Source: JAWWOL01 sp963797535 (GTDB lineage Bacteria > Actinomycetota > Actinomycetes > JAWWOL01). Taken from it: a stretch of 64,000 bases of DNA. The stretch spans positions 2,294,001 through 2,358,000 of the forward strand of contig CAWCPQ010000001.1 in assembly GCA_963797535.1 (NCBI GenBank). The letters are read 5' to 3'. The notes under the pieces are model-generated. The model saw only the letters and a list, made by a program, of their open reading frames with translations. It was not told the DNA's origin and did not search any database. The position numbers and the translations under genes are program-made. Below, piece after piece: positions 17,391 through 26,038 of the stretch (positions within the stretch are counted from its first letter, which is position 1; each line of letters opens with the position of its first letter).

Positions 17391-17968
17391 CAGTGTTCCC
17401 CTGTCCCCTGCTGCTGGGTCATGTGCCCGAAGTCCGGCCGATTCAATGTGGTGAGCGTACGGGTCAGCTGATGGACCTCCGCCGGGGTCAGTCCGGCCGC
17501 CGCTGGCGAGGCTGGCGGTTCGACGCCCGATCGGACCAGCTCCCAGCACAGCGGACCGAGGGCCGCCGCGGCTCGTTCATCATCGTCGATGTCGATGCCC
17601 ACCCGACCGAGACGCGTCGCCGTCAGCACCCGTACCGCCGGACGCAGCCCGATGTGGCGCATCTCAGCAGTCCGTACCCACCACTCGACCCGTTCCTCGA
17701 GCCGTACGAGTCGGGTGGGGCGCACATCGGCCCAGTTCCGTCGACGGGCGCCGGGCCGACGCAGCTCCACCGGCTCGGCCCTGATCAGGATCCGCAGGCA
17801 CCACAGCAGAACGAGTGCGGTCAGCGAGAGGAGGTAGACCTCGTTCGCGACGGCCGGGGTGAGCCCCCCGGTGGTCGCCAACCGAAGCAAGGTGATCGCG
17901 AGCACGACTGCGACCGGGCCGCGGTGCCGGAGCACCAGCCGCCGGACGCCTGCGAGAGCCCGCTTCAC
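17390..17968 (-). CDS. Membrane protein of the MoxR/DUF58 cluster, unknown function
   Basis: A 192-residue protein with two N-terminal helices (~15-35 and ~42-62) and a soluble, Arg-rich, mostly helical C-terminal part containing GIDIDDDERAAAALGPLCWELV. No family is recognised. The GTG at 17968 overlaps the DUF4129 stop (GTGA) and its own stop overlaps moxR, so it is a genuine operon member. It may connect the DUF4129 protein to the ATPase. Confidence 0.8.
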   Translation of the reverse strand: MKRALAGVRRLVLRHRGPVAVVLAITLLRLATTGGLTPAVANEVYLLSLTALVLLWCLRILIRAEPVELRRPGARRRNWADVRPTRLVRLEERVEWWVRTAEMRHIGLRPAVRVLTATRLGRVGIDIDDDERAAAALGPLCWELVRSGVEPPASPAAAGLTPAEVHQLTRTLTTLNRPDFGHMTQQQGTGEH

Positions 17969-18885
17969 GGCTGGCCCCCGGACGGCTCGAGCAGGCTGTC
18001 GCGCAAGGCGTGGAAGACAGCGACCGCCTCGTCGCGCATCTCGGGCCCGATGACGGCAGTGCTGAAGGCTGCCCGCTCGTAGAGCTCGATCAACCGGTCG
18101 ACAGCGCCGGCCTGAGCGCCGAGGTCGAGCAGGACCCTGGCGAGGTACTCCAGCGGCGCCTCAGCCGGGTGCCGCGGCAGGCCGTTGGCCCGCAGGACCG
18201 CTTCGGTACGGGCGTAGGCCTTGATCACGGCGCGACGGGGGTCCTGCTCGGCGTCGAGGTCGATCAGCGCTGCTTCGATCGCCGCTGTGAGCGGGTTGCC
18301 GGGGATGACCTCGGGGCTCGCGACGGTGCGGCGCTGGCGCAGCTGGTGCGCCACGACCCAGACCAGCAACGCCACGAGTGCCGCAACCACCAGCAGCAGG
18401 ATCCACGGACCGAAGTCCACCGAGCCGCCACCACCGGAGTGCTGGACACGGGGCAGCGCTGCTCGTGGCGTGGGACGAGCGGCCTGGGACTTCGCTGGCG
18501 GCGCGGCCCTTCCGTCGAGCAGGTGCACCGACGCCCAGGCCAGAACGGCGATGACCACGGCGCCCACGGCCGCCGTCTGCCAGTCCACCCGGCCCACCGG
18601 GCGGCGTTCCCGCGGGACCCGGTCGCTGTGGTGGCGCAGCAGCAGGACCACCGACCCGGCGATCAGAGCCACGACGGCGACAACGATCACGATCCCCGCG
18701 AGCCAGGCGCCCGGATCACCCGGGTGGAGGCGGCCGGGGCTGGCCGCAGCGGCGAGCGCCACCACGGTCAGCAGCAGTGCTCCGGCAAGGCCTGCGAGAC
18801 GCTTGGTGCGGACGCCCTTGGAGTCGTCCTCAGCAGAGCCCTCGCCAGCCACATCGGTCAGAGTACGCGCGCGCACCGGCGTCAC
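17965..18885 (-). CDS. DUF4129 domain-containing membrane protein
   Basis: A 306-residue protein, first gene of the five-gene MoxR cluster. Four hydrophobic segments are seen (~30-48, ~62-83, ~105-122, ~160-182). The C-terminal cytosolic DUF4129 domain (~200-300) has DPRRAVIKAYARTEAVLRANG and ETPLEYL-like (EAPLEYLARVL) motifs. DUF4129 domains often occur on or near transglutaminase-like proteins, but no transglutaminase gene is present here. The start is GTG at 18885; a downstream start is possible because the first ~25 residues are weakly conserved in character. Confidence 0.88.
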   Translation of the reverse strand: MTPVRARTLTDVAGEGSAEDDSKGVRTKRLAGLAGALLLTVVALAAAASPGRLHPGDPGAWLAGIVIVVAVVALIAGSVVLLLRHHSDRVPRERRPVGRVDWQTAAVGAVVIAVLAWASVHLLDGRAAPPAKSQAARPTPRAALPRVQHSGGGGSVDFGPWILLLVVAALVALLVWVVAHQLRQRRTVASPEVIPGNPLTAAIEAALIDLDAEQDPRRAVIKAYARTEAVLRANGLPRHPAEAPLEYLARVLLDLGAQAGAVDRLIELYERAAFSTAVIGPEMRDEAVAVFHALRDSLLEPSGGQP

Positions 18886-18969
18886 GTGTTTCGTGCCGGT
18901 GACGCAGCCTTCACATTCGCGTCATCCAGCCGATTTACCTTCGTAGGAGACAAGGCGAGGAGGCACCGC

Positions 18970-19158
18970 GTGGCACGCAGCATCCGGTACGGAGCCCTGC
19001 AGCGACTGGCGCGGGCCTACCACCTGATGTGCGCGCGGGAGGACCTGCGCCGCAACGGTCTCGTCGTACCGGCCGGGATCTGGCTGTGCCAGCACTGCCC
19101 GCAGGTGAGCTTCGACCTGGTCCGGCTGCGCCAGCACGTGGCCGGCGTCCACGCCTGA
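18970..19158 (+). CDS. 62-residue C2H2 zinc-finger-like protein
   Basis: A small basic protein starting at a GTG behind an excellent GAGGAGG ribosome site. Its C-terminal half reads LCQHCPQVSFDLVRLRQHVA followed by GVHA: Cys-X2-Cys-X12-His-X4-His with a Phe and a Leu between the pairs, the spacing and hydrophobic pattern of classical C2H2 fingers. The N-terminal half is Arg-rich (RSIRYGALQRLARAYHLM). A DNA- or RNA-binding role is an inference. It is divergent from the DUF4129 gene and ends 3 bp before the converging ABC-F gene. The finger is predicted only from spacing. Confidence 0.75.
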   Translation: MARSIRYGALQRLARAYHLMCAREDLRRNGLVVPAGIWLCQHCPQVSFDLVRLRQHVAGVHA

Positions 19159-19161
19159 GCC

Positions 19162-20763
19162 CTACCGAACCGGGCGCCGCTCGTCCCAGTGCGGCTCCAC
19201 GTCCTCGTAGACCTCGCCGTCCGAACCGAAGTGCAGGAACCGGTCGAACCCGCGCGCGAACCACCGGTCGTGGGTGACGGCCATCACCGTGCCGTCGAAC
19301 GCGGCCAGCCCGTCCTCGAGCGCCTCGGCGCTGGCCAGGTCCAGGTTGTCGGTCGGCTCGTCGAGCAGCAGCAACGTCGACCCTGCGAGCTCGAGCAGCA
19401 GGATCTGGAACCGGGCCTGCTGGCCGCCCGAGAGTGACTCGAACTTCTGGTCCGCCTGATCCCCCAGCTCGTAGCGGCGCAGTGCGCCCATGCCCTTGCC
19501 CCGGTCCAGTGCGTTGTCGCGCCAAAGAATGTCGATGACGGTGCGACCGAACAATTCGGGGTGCTCGTGGGTCTGGGCGAACCACCCGGCGACCACCCGA
19601 GCGCCGAGGCGTGCGGTGCCCGTGTGCTTGACGTCCTCGCCGGCGAGCAGGCGCAGGAAGTGGGACTTGCCGGAGCCGTTGCCGCCGAGGACGGCAACCC
19701 TTTCCCCGTACGAGATCTCGCAGTCGAACGGCTGCATCAGTCCGGTCAGCTCGAGCTGTTCGACGATGACGGCACGGATGCCGGTGCGACCGCCGGCGAG
19801 ACGCATCGAGACGTTCTGCTCCTCGGGGCGGTCCGGCGGCGGACCGACCTCCTCGAACTTCGCCAGCCGGGTCGCCATGGCGCGGTAGCGACTGGCCAGG
19901 TCGGGGCTGATCTTGGCCTGCTGCTGCATGGTCAGCGTCAGTGCCTTCAGCCGTGCATGCTCGTCGTTCCAACGCTTGTGCAGCTCGTCCAGGCGCGCGA
20001 TGCGGTCTTTTCGAGCATCGTGGTACGAGGCAAAACCGCCGCCGTGAACCCACGCGGTCTGGGCCTCGAGCGTGACCACCCGGTTGGCGACCCGCGCCAG
20101 CAGCTCACGGTCGTGGGAGACGAACAGCACCGTCTTCGGTGACTCGACGAGTCGGTCCTCGAGCCATCGTTTGCCTGGTACGTCGAGATAGTTGTCCGGT
20201 TCGTCGAGCAGCAGCACCTGGTCGGGCCCGCGCAGCAGAGCCTCGAGAACGAGCCGCTTCTGCTCGCCACCGGACAAAGTAGCGACCTTGCGGTGTTGGC
20301 ACTTGTCCAGCGGAAGCCCCAGAGCCGCTACCGTGCAGACGTCCCAGTGCACCTCGGCGTCGTAGCCACCGGCATCGCCCCAGTTGCTCAACGCGTCGGC
20401 GTAGCGCATCTGGGTCTTCTCGTCATCGGTCTCCATCATCGCCACTTCGGCCGCCTCCAGCGCGAAGCCGGCCTGACGCAGCTGGTCGGGGCTGACCGAC
20501 AGCAACAGGTCGCGTACCGAGGTGTCGTCGCGGACCGAGCCGACAAACTGACGCATCACGCCGAGTCCGCCGCTGCGGGTGACGGTGCCGCTGTCGGGCT
20601 GGGTGTCGCCGGCCACGACCCGCATCAAGGTCGTCTTGCCGGTCCCGTTGGCGCCGACGAGCGCCACTTTCGAACCCTCGCCGACCCGGAAGCTGACGTC
20701 GTCCAGCAGGACCCGCCCGTCGGGCAGGACGTAGCGCACCTGGCTGAGATCGACGTGGCCCAT
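19162..20763 (-). CDS. ABC-F family ATPase (ribosome-associated type)
   Basis: A 533-residue protein with two ABC domains and no membrane segments. The first has GANGTGKTTLM, LSGGEQKRLVL and LLLDEPDNYLD; the second has GGNGSGKSHFLR, LSGGQQARFQI and LLLDEPTDNLDL. The linker between them (~250-300) is helical and charged. ABC-F proteins act on the ribosome as translation factors or antibiotic-protection factors; the subgroup cannot be told from sequence alone. The ATG at 20763 was chosen because MGHVDLSQVRYVLPDGR is the family-like N-terminus. Confidence 0.93.
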   Translation of the reverse strand: MGHVDLSQVRYVLPDGRVLLDDVSFRVGEGSKVALVGANGTGKTTLMRVVAGDTQPDSGTVTRSGGLGVMRQFVGSVRDDTSVRDLLLSVSPDQLRQAGFALEAAEVAMMETDDEKTQMRYADALSNWGDAGGYDAEVHWDVCTVAALGLPLDKCQHRKVATLSGGEQKRLVLEALLRGPDQVLLLDEPDNYLDVPGKRWLEDRLVESPKTVLFVSHDRELLARVANRVVTLEAQTAWVHGGGFASYHDARKDRIARLDELHKRWNDEHARLKALTLTMQQQAKISPDLASRYRAMATRLAKFEEVGPPPDRPEEQNVSMRLAGGRTGIRAVIVEQLELTGLMQPFDCEISYGERVAVLGGNGSGKSHFLRLLAGEDVKHTGTARLGARVVAGWFAQTHEHPELFGRTVIDILWRDNALDRGKGMGALRRYELGDQADQKFESLSGGQQARFQILLLELAGSTLLLLDEPTDNLDLASAEALEDGLAAFDGTVMAVTHDRWFARGFDRFLHFGSDGEVYEDVEPHWDERRPVR

Positions 20764-20890
20764 GCGGCAAGTTTGCCGTACCTGTCCAGGCAGTTGCGCC
20801 CTGCCCACCCCTACCCTCAGCGCGTCTGAGTTGCGGGCAGCGCGACAAGCGGATCGGCAACCGGGCCGGCTTTTGTCTTACTTTCTGTGT

Positions 20891-20896
20891 TACGGT
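20891..20896 (+). promoter_or_regulatory. Candidate -10 element, leaderless toxin-antitoxin transcript
   Basis: TACGGT lies exactly 6 nt before the ATG at 20903, and there is no Shine-Dalgarno, so the mRNA may start at the start codon. The upstream sequence is locally T-rich, but no good -35 is seen. Confidence 0.4.
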
Positions 20897-20902
20897 CGTT
20901 GC

Positions 20903-21136
20903 ATGGCCGAGACCATCACCTTTCGTCCCGACGAGGATGCCGCCCGAGCCCTCGCCGTGCTGACCCGCGACGGCACTTCCGTGTCAACCGCAGTTCGCGC
21001 AGCGCTCATCGATGCGGCGCGGCTCCGGGCCCGAACGTCGCTGCGCGCTGAAGCCGAGGCGCTGGCCGCCGACGAGCAGGATCGCGCCGAGGCGGCTCAG
21101 ATCCTGCGGGACATGGAGAGCCTGCGTGCGTGGTGA
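20903..21136 (+). CDS. Ribbon-helix-helix-type antitoxin of a MazEF-like pair
   Basis: A 77-residue protein. The N-terminal segment ITFRPDEDAARAL, then GTSVSTAVRAALIDAA, follows the strand-helix-helix pattern of RHH antitoxins. A long charged C-terminal helix (AEAEALAADEQDRAEAAQIL) would wrap the toxin. The toxin GTG starts 11 bp before this stop, so the pair is translationally coupled. Such antitoxins normally also repress their own promoter. Confidence 0.85.
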   Translation: MAETITFRPDEDAARALAVLTRDGTSVSTAVRAALIDAARLRARTSLRAEAEALAADEQDRAEAAQILRDMESLRAW

Positions 21137-21437
21137 GGTATATCGGCTGCGCGCTCCTCGAGATCCCCGCGGGCATGAGCAGCGGGACCCTCGGTACGCC
21201 GTTGTCGTCCAGTCCGATGACTTCCCGCTCTCGACGTGGCTGGTCGCCCCGACATCTGCTTCAGCACGCCCGGCCAGCTTCAGACCCGAGGTAGAAGTCG
21301 ACGGTCGGTCGACTCGGGTACTGGTGGAGCAAACAGCTGCTGTAGATCCCACCCGCCTCGGCGCCACCGTAGGACACCTCACCTTCGACGAACTTCGGAA
21401 GGTCGACGCGGCACTCCGCCTCGTTCTCGACCTCTGA
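21126..21437 (+). CDS. MazF/PemK-type endoribonuclease toxin
   Basis: A 103-residue toxin. It begins VRGEVYRLRAP, with the family GHEQRDPRYAVVVQSD motif and the later LGATVGHLTFDELRKVD segment, as in PemK/MazF mRNA interferases. The start is the GTG at 21126, preceded by GGAGAG 5 nt away inside the antitoxin gene. Length and fold pattern are normal, so it looks intact and would cleave RNA when not bound by the antitoxin. Confidence 0.9.
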   Translation: MRGEVYRLRAPRDPRGHEQRDPRYAVVVQSDDFPLSTWLVAPTSASARPASFRPEVEVDGRSTRVLVEQTAAVDPTRLGATVGHLTFDELRKVDAALRLVLDL

Positions 21438-21467
21438 CCGCTCCGTCCCGATTGCGACGGTGAGCGG
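21438..21467 (+). terminator. Weak hairpin after the toxin gene
   Basis: CCGCTC and CGTC pair with GACG and GAGCGG around a CCGATTGC loop, with a 2-nt bulge. It lies directly after the toxin stop. There is no T-run, so it is only a candidate. Confidence 0.35.
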
Positions 21468-21779
21468 AGCTCCACGCCGCACCGGACGAGGATCCGTGAC
21501 CGGACCCGTCATCGAGAGTCGGGGGTCGGCCTGTTCGTCGGACCTGCTCGCCTGGCATCGTGGAGTGCCGGCCTCCATGGCGCGCGGACTTCGGTCCGGA
21601 ATGGACAAGGTTCCCGATCGCGCGGCTTCGGTACACGCAGTACGTCAGCCCCTTCAACGGATGGAACGCCCGGTTCGTCGGAGCCGGGAGTCCCGCTGAG
21701 CGATCGTCGGCTGCGACTTGGTCCGAACCGCTGAACTGGCGTCGGCGTCCTTGCCGACGGCAGGTGACGGGAGGCCTGG
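21468..21779. other. 312-bp stretch without recognisable gene
   Basis: Between the toxin and the next lipoprotein gene. Frames on both strands are open only by base composition and show no family pattern. The final bases (GGGAGG) are the ribosome site of the next gene. Confidence 0.4.
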
Positions 21780-23039
21780 ATGCGTGCGCGTTGCGGTGCC
21801 GTGGCGCTGGGTGCGGCGGTGGTCCTGATGGGGTGCGGGACGCAGGACACCGGCACCGGCGGGGCGGGAAGCAACAGCCCAAAGGCGACTCCGTCGCATG
21901 CCGCCGTGCCGTCGGCACGAGCGCCGAGCAGTTCCGCTGCTTCGAGCTCCCGCGCCGTCGACCAGTCGTGGACGGCCTTGCCGTCCGGCACCGCCCCATC
22001 ACCCGATGCTGGCGGGTCGCCGGGCAGGCCGCCGCGAAGCTCAGCGCCCACCCCGGACACGGCCGCGGCGGCGATGCCCTTCTTGGTGCTGGCGTCCTGG
22101 CCGGTGCCCGGGCGCACCCTCGCGCTGACCTCCCGCGGTGGCAGCGTCTACCGGCTGAGCCAGGACTACGCCGCCACCACGTTCAGCCAGGTCGCGACGC
22201 TGACCCGGCTCGATGCCGTGACCGGCAAAGTCCTCGCGCGCCGGCAGCTGACCGGAATCCGCAGCCTGGCGGCACTGGCCTCGGGGGTGTGGGCGGCCGG
22301 GGACTTCGGGCCGGACCAACCCAGCCGCCTCTACCAGCTGGACCCGGCTGACTTGTCGACCGTGCGGGTCATCGAGATCCCCCACACCGGGGAGCTGCCC
22401 GCGGACCAAGCCGAAGGGCTCGACGGGCCGTTGGTCGCGGCGGGTGGCTGGGTCTGGGTGACGTTCGGCCGGCACTTCCGCGCGTACAACCCCGCCACCG
22501 GCGAGCTGCAGGTCGACCTGACCGAACCGGCCGGGCTCCAGGCCGGCGCCCTGGGGGGCTCCAACGACGGCGCCCGTCTGTGGACCGCAGCCCGGGACTC
22601 CTACGGCACGGCGGCCCCGGTGCAGGAGAGGAACGCCACGACCGGAGCGGTGCTGGCCTCAGGCCGCATCAGAGCGAGCAGGTTCGTGGCCGCCGGCACG
22701 GTGATGTGGACCGCGCTGCCTGGCGGCATGATGCAGGAGCTGGCCCGGATCCGGGTCGACGGGACCACTATCCCGGACCCCGTGCCGGCGGGTGACGACA
22801 CGTTCCTGCCGCAGCTGCGCTTCAGCTACGTCGACAACATCCTGTGGGTCACCGGCGTGTACACCCTGGAATGCGCCGACCCGACGACCGGACACGTCCG
22901 GCACCGGCTGACCCTGACCGACCCCGGCTACAACTTCCCGACCCAGCTCCCGGCCGGCCGCATGCTCATCGAGCAGACCACCGCGGGCGAGAACACCAAG
23001 CTGCTCACCGTCACCACCGAGCCGAACTGCCTCGGCTGA
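21780..23039 (+). CDS. Lipoprotein with beta-propeller-like repeats
   Basis: A 419-residue lipoprotein. The lipobox VLMGC places the lipidated Cys at 19. A Ser/Pro/Ala-rich, disordered linker runs to ~105. The rest is beta-rich with repeated units such as LTRLDAVTGKVLARRQL, FRAYNPATGELQVDL and ERNATTGAVLASGRI, the signature of a PQQ-like/WD-like beta-propeller, possibly a substrate-binding or scaffold domain. The start is the ATG at 21780 after GGGAGG. No neighbour gives a functional clue. Confidence 0.75.
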   Translation: MRARCGAVALGAAVVLMGCGTQDTGTGGAGSNSPKATPSHAAVPSARAPSSSAASSSRAVDQSWTALPSGTAPSPDAGGSPGRPPRSSAPTPDTAAAAMPFLVLASWPVPGRTLALTSRGGSVYRLSQDYAATTFSQVATLTRLDAVTGKVLARRQLTGIRSLAALASGVWAAGDFGPDQPSRLYQLDPADLSTVRVIEIPHTGELPADQAEGLDGPLVAAGGWVWVTFGRHFRAYNPATGELQVDLTEPAGLQAGALGGSNDGARLWTAARDSYGTAAPVQERNATTGAVLASGRIRASRFVAAGTVMWTALPGGMMQELARIRVDGTTIPDPVPAGDDTFLPQLRFSYVDNILWVTGVYTLECADPTTGHVRHRLTLTDPGYNFPTQLPAGRMLIEQTTAGENTKLLTVTTEPNCLG

Positions 23040-23232
23040 GCCGAGGCGTGCGATGCCGCAGCTGGGGATCGGCGAGTGCAACGAGTACCCGGATGCACTG
23101 GACCGAGCTGCCGCCACTGGTTGCCGGGTCACTTCGCGCCTCGGCGCGACCGGATCCCCACACCGTCCGAGTACGCGACGCGGGATGGAGCGGGTCGCCG
23201 CGACCGGGTGGCTCGGGGCGACCCCTCTGCGG

Positions 23233-23409
23233 CTAACCGTTGTCGGTGTCGCCGGCGCCGGTGTGCTCCTGGGCGAAATCGACTCCCTTGTCGATCTGAT
23301 CGGCGTGCCCGACCTTTTCCGCGGCGGCGTCGCCGGCCCTTTCCAGGCCGTCATCCACCTGTTCGTCGTGCTCGTCGGCGAATTTCTTCACATCCCCGAA
23401 GTCCGGCAT
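23233..23409 (-). CDS. Small MT0933-like antitoxin-family protein
   Basis: A 58-residue acidic protein beginning MPDFGDVKKFADEHDEQVDD and continuing with GLERAGDAAAEKVGHADQID. This is the pattern of MT0933-like (Rv0909-type) antitoxin proteins of actinobacteria, which repeat 'D-x-GL-x-KAGD' and 'DKG'. The ATG at 23409 follows AGGGAGA by 6 nt. No toxin gene is adjacent on the same strand, so it may be a solitary member with a stress-related rather than antitoxin role. Confidence 0.8.
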   Translation of the reverse strand: MPDFGDVKKFADEHDEQVDDGLERAGDAAAEKVGHADQIDKGVDFAQEHTGAGDTDNG

Positions 23410-23762
23410 GAGATCTCCCTAGTAGTGGTGAGTGCAGAGCCCACTACCCGGAGCCTGTTGGTCCTACCACTCCGACGGGCGGAGATTGTTCGACGCCCAG
23501 ATCTCTTCCACCCAGCCAGCCAGCGGATCCGATTTTGCCGGCCGTCGGACGGCACCCGGACGAAGCCCAGCATTGAGCGCTTGCCCGTCGGTCACACGAG
23601 CGCAGGTTGGCTGGGACCTGTTCGCGCCACGCATCCGAAAGGTGCGGTTCTGCGGAGGGTCCAGGAAACCGACGCGTGGGGCTCGTACAGGCGCCTCGCA
23701 CAAATGCGCTGGACCGGGCCCCGAGGGTGGCCCAGCCCAGCGCGTGGACAGCAGTGACGGAG
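23410..23762. other. 353-bp stretch without recognisable gene
   Basis: Upstream of the small antitoxin-like gene and downstream of the GlsB-like gene. The part next to 23410 presumably holds the antitoxin-like gene's promoter. No conserved reading frame is seen. Confidence 0.35.
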
Positions 23763-24038
23763 TTAGCGAACGGCGCGGTGGCTGCCCATGCGCATCCATA
23801 CGAGCAGCACGATCACGGCTCCAATGATGGACCCGATGATGCCGGACGGCTGGAAGAAACCGTCCTGGGCGTCGTGGTGGAAGAGCACGTAACCGAGGAA
23901 TCCACCCACGAACGAGCCGATGATGCCGACGAGGATCGTCGCCACGATCGAGATGTCCTGTCGGCCGGGGATGATCAGGCGCGCAACGGCGCCCGCAATG
24001 AGACCGACGACGATGAGGGTGATGATGAGGCCGAGCAT
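23763..24038 (-). CDS. GlsB/YeaQ/YmgE family stress-response membrane protein
   Basis: A 91-residue protein with three hydrophobic helices. The glycine-rich signature is intact: LIAGAVARLIIPGRQ near residue 20, then ATILVGIIGSFVGGFLGYVL and GIIGSIIGAVIVLLVWMRM. Members are small inner-membrane proteins induced by stress; biochemical function is unknown. The ATG at 24038 was chosen because MLGLIITLIVVGLIAGA is the family start. Confidence 0.93.
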   Translation of the reverse strand: MLGLIITLIVVGLIAGAVARLIIPGRQDISIVATILVGIIGSFVGGFLGYVLFHHDAQDGFFQPSGIIGSIIGAVIVLLVWMRMGSHRAVR

Positions 24039-24229
24039 GGCGGGAGCCTTTCGTTGGACGTGTCGTGCTGTCGCCATCGGAACTGCCCCGGCGTACGGGT
24101 TTCTCAACCACCCGTGGGGGTGAATCTTGGCGCCTCCGGGGCAACTTCGACAGCGTGCCGATATCGATCGCCGGCCGGGTCGCGCGGCGGCGGCGTTCGT
24201 CTCAGTGCCGGACTGGGTAGCCCGCTGCC

Positions 24230-24706
24230 ATGCCAAGCAGAGATGGTCGCCGAACCTCGTCGCCGACGATGCCCCGGACCAGTTGGCGAACCGGCCGCGA
24301 GTGGTGGCTGGCGGGCGGGTACCTGTTCGTAGGCTTGCTGTGGTGGTTCAACTTCGTCTTGACTGGCGGAGCCTGGCGTCTGTCGCTGGCTGTCCTCTGG
24401 ACGATCTTGGGCGTCGGCATGGCGTTCGCGGCTCGCTCGTCCAGACACCGTCGAGCGCATCAGCTGCGCCAGAACACTGCTCACGACAAGCCGGCGGCCG
24501 CCACAGTGGACGATGAGACAAAGCTGGCCCGGTGGCACGAGTGGGTGGCCGCTCTCGCCATCGTCGGAGGGTCCGAGAACTTCAGCCGCAGGGTCCTCGA
24601 CACGAAGAGCCGCGATGAGACACCCCGAAGCGGTGTCGGGCCTCAAGAGCAGCCCGATCCGGGTGATGGCTCTGTGACCCAGCTGCAACCGCACAGCGGT
24701 GAGTGA
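24230..24706 (+). CDS. Possible small membrane protein
   Basis: A 158-residue frame with two convincing hydrophobic helices (WWLAGGYLFVGLLWWFNFVL and LSLAVLWTILGVGMAFAA) and a hydrophilic C-terminus. The ribosome site is weak. A second ATG at 24269 also precedes both helices. No family is recognised. Confidence 0.45.
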   Translation: MPSRDGRRTSSPTMPRTSWRTGREWWLAGGYLFVGLLWWFNFVLTGGAWRLSLAVLWTILGVGMAFAARSSRHRRAHQLRQNTAHDKPAAATVDDETKLARWHEWVAALAIVGGSENFSRRVLDTKSRDETPRSGVGPQEQPDPGDGSVTQLQPHSGE

Positions 24707-25116
24707 CTCCGCCGGGACGATGAGCACCGTGACAACACGCGACGGCGGGTGGCTGCACCACGACGGCCTCGCTGTCGCGTAGCGACGACGCTCGGCAGCG
24801 GACGATGCGGCGGCGAACATCGCCCCTCGAGCCACCACGGCGCACCGTTGTCGAACGCCAACTGCGACTAGCCGGCCGTGGTCGCGGATCTGCCTACCGG
24901 CACGGCGATCTCGTTCCGATTAGCGATGGCTGTCTCAGACGGCGAGTCGAGTCGGAACGGGACCCTGTCGGCTTAGGGATCCGCTTTGGTCGACGTCTCT
25001 CGAACGAGGTCCCGTACGAGGTTGGCTAACTGGAGCATGGACGAATAGCTGCCTGACGACAGCCAGGCGGGCGCCAGCCGTTCAAGATCGGGTCGTAGCT
25101 CGCCGATGCGACGATC
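24707..25116. other. 410-bp stretch without recognisable gene
   Basis: No conserved frame, repeat or strong hairpin was found. G+C looks slightly lower than in the flanking genes, which fits non-coding sequence. Confidence 0.35.
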
Positions 25117-25971
25117 GTGATCAGGCTGCGGTTCGTCGCCTTGCTCGCGGCGGTTGTGATGCTGCTCGGCGGCTACGCCACCTATGTCGCGTACTTCCGG
25201 CCGGTGCCGGAGTTCACCGGCGCGACCGACCCAGCGCATGTCGCGGCGGTCAGGGCCCTGGTCGCCGCGTTGCCAGCACCGGCCGGGACTAGGCTCGACC
25301 CGACCGGCACGTGGTGCGGCGGAGCCGCAGCGGCCTGCTGGACCAGCACGACCCAGCAGCCCAAGGAGCTGGCGTCAGCCCTCACGAAGACCCTGGTCGC
25401 CATGGGCAACAAGGTCCGCAGCCACCAGTGCGTGAAGCCCGAAGCCCGGCCCATCGAAGCCCCCGCCGGCGCCTGCCTTGCCACCCTCGACTACCACGGC
25501 TCCCGGATCGACGTGGACGCCTCGAGCGGGGGCAGAGCAGACAACGGCGGTCGAACTTACCTACGCCTGGACAGCGTCCTGGTCACCCCCAACGGCAACA
25601 GCACCCTCGATGAAGCGCTCGAGCCGTGGACGACCACCCTCCCGCTGCCGGCAACGTGGACAACGGCTGTCACCTGCATCCGGCCCGAAAACGATGGTTG
25701 CCGCGCGTACACGCAGCGGGCGACCATGTCCCCGGTGATCCACCTACCGCGTGCGCAGGTCTGCGCAGGTGTTCGCGCCAGCCTGCGCGGCCGGTTCTTC
25801 TCCGAATGGGACGAGGACGCGCCCGCGACGGCATCAACCCAGGGGTACTGCCAGATCCACGCGCACCGCTACCTCAGCCCGGGCGGCCGGGACGGCGAGC
25901 TCGTCTTCGCAAGGGCGACCAGCGTCGACCCGACTTCAACGACACTGACCTTGACCATCGGGTCCGGCTGA
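25117..25971 (+). CDS. Membrane-anchored extracellular protein, unknown function
   Basis: A 284-residue protein with an N-terminal signal anchor (RFVALLAAVVMLLGGYATYV) and a soluble domain with eight or so Cys, several in pairs (TWCGGAAAACW; TCIRPENDGC; GACLATLDYHG), suggesting disulfides outside the membrane. The GTG start lacks a clear ribosome site. No family is recognised. The neighbouring genes are similarly lineage-specific. Confidence 0.6.
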   Translation: MIRLRFVALLAAVVMLLGGYATYVAYFRPVPEFTGATDPAHVAAVRALVAALPAPAGTRLDPTGTWCGGAAAACWTSTTQQPKELASALTKTLVAMGNKVRSHQCVKPEARPIEAPAGACLATLDYHGSRIDVDASSGGRADNGGRTYLRLDSVLVTPNGNSTLDEALEPWTTTLPLPATWTTAVTCIRPENDGCRAYTQRATMSPVIHLPRAQVCAGVRASLRGRFFSEWDEDAPATASTQGYCQIHAHRYLSPGGRDGELVFARATSVDPTSTTLTLTIGSG

Positions 25972-26038
25972 CCATCGCTGGCTGCGACTGCGTGGTGCGG
26001 TTCGTTGCAGGTGTCGAAGGGGCAGGCAGTCTGTGTTC

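Noticed and set aside
23053..23757. 234-codon plus-strand frame
   Set aside because: It overlaps the well-supported small antitoxin-like gene on the other strand and shows no family pattern.
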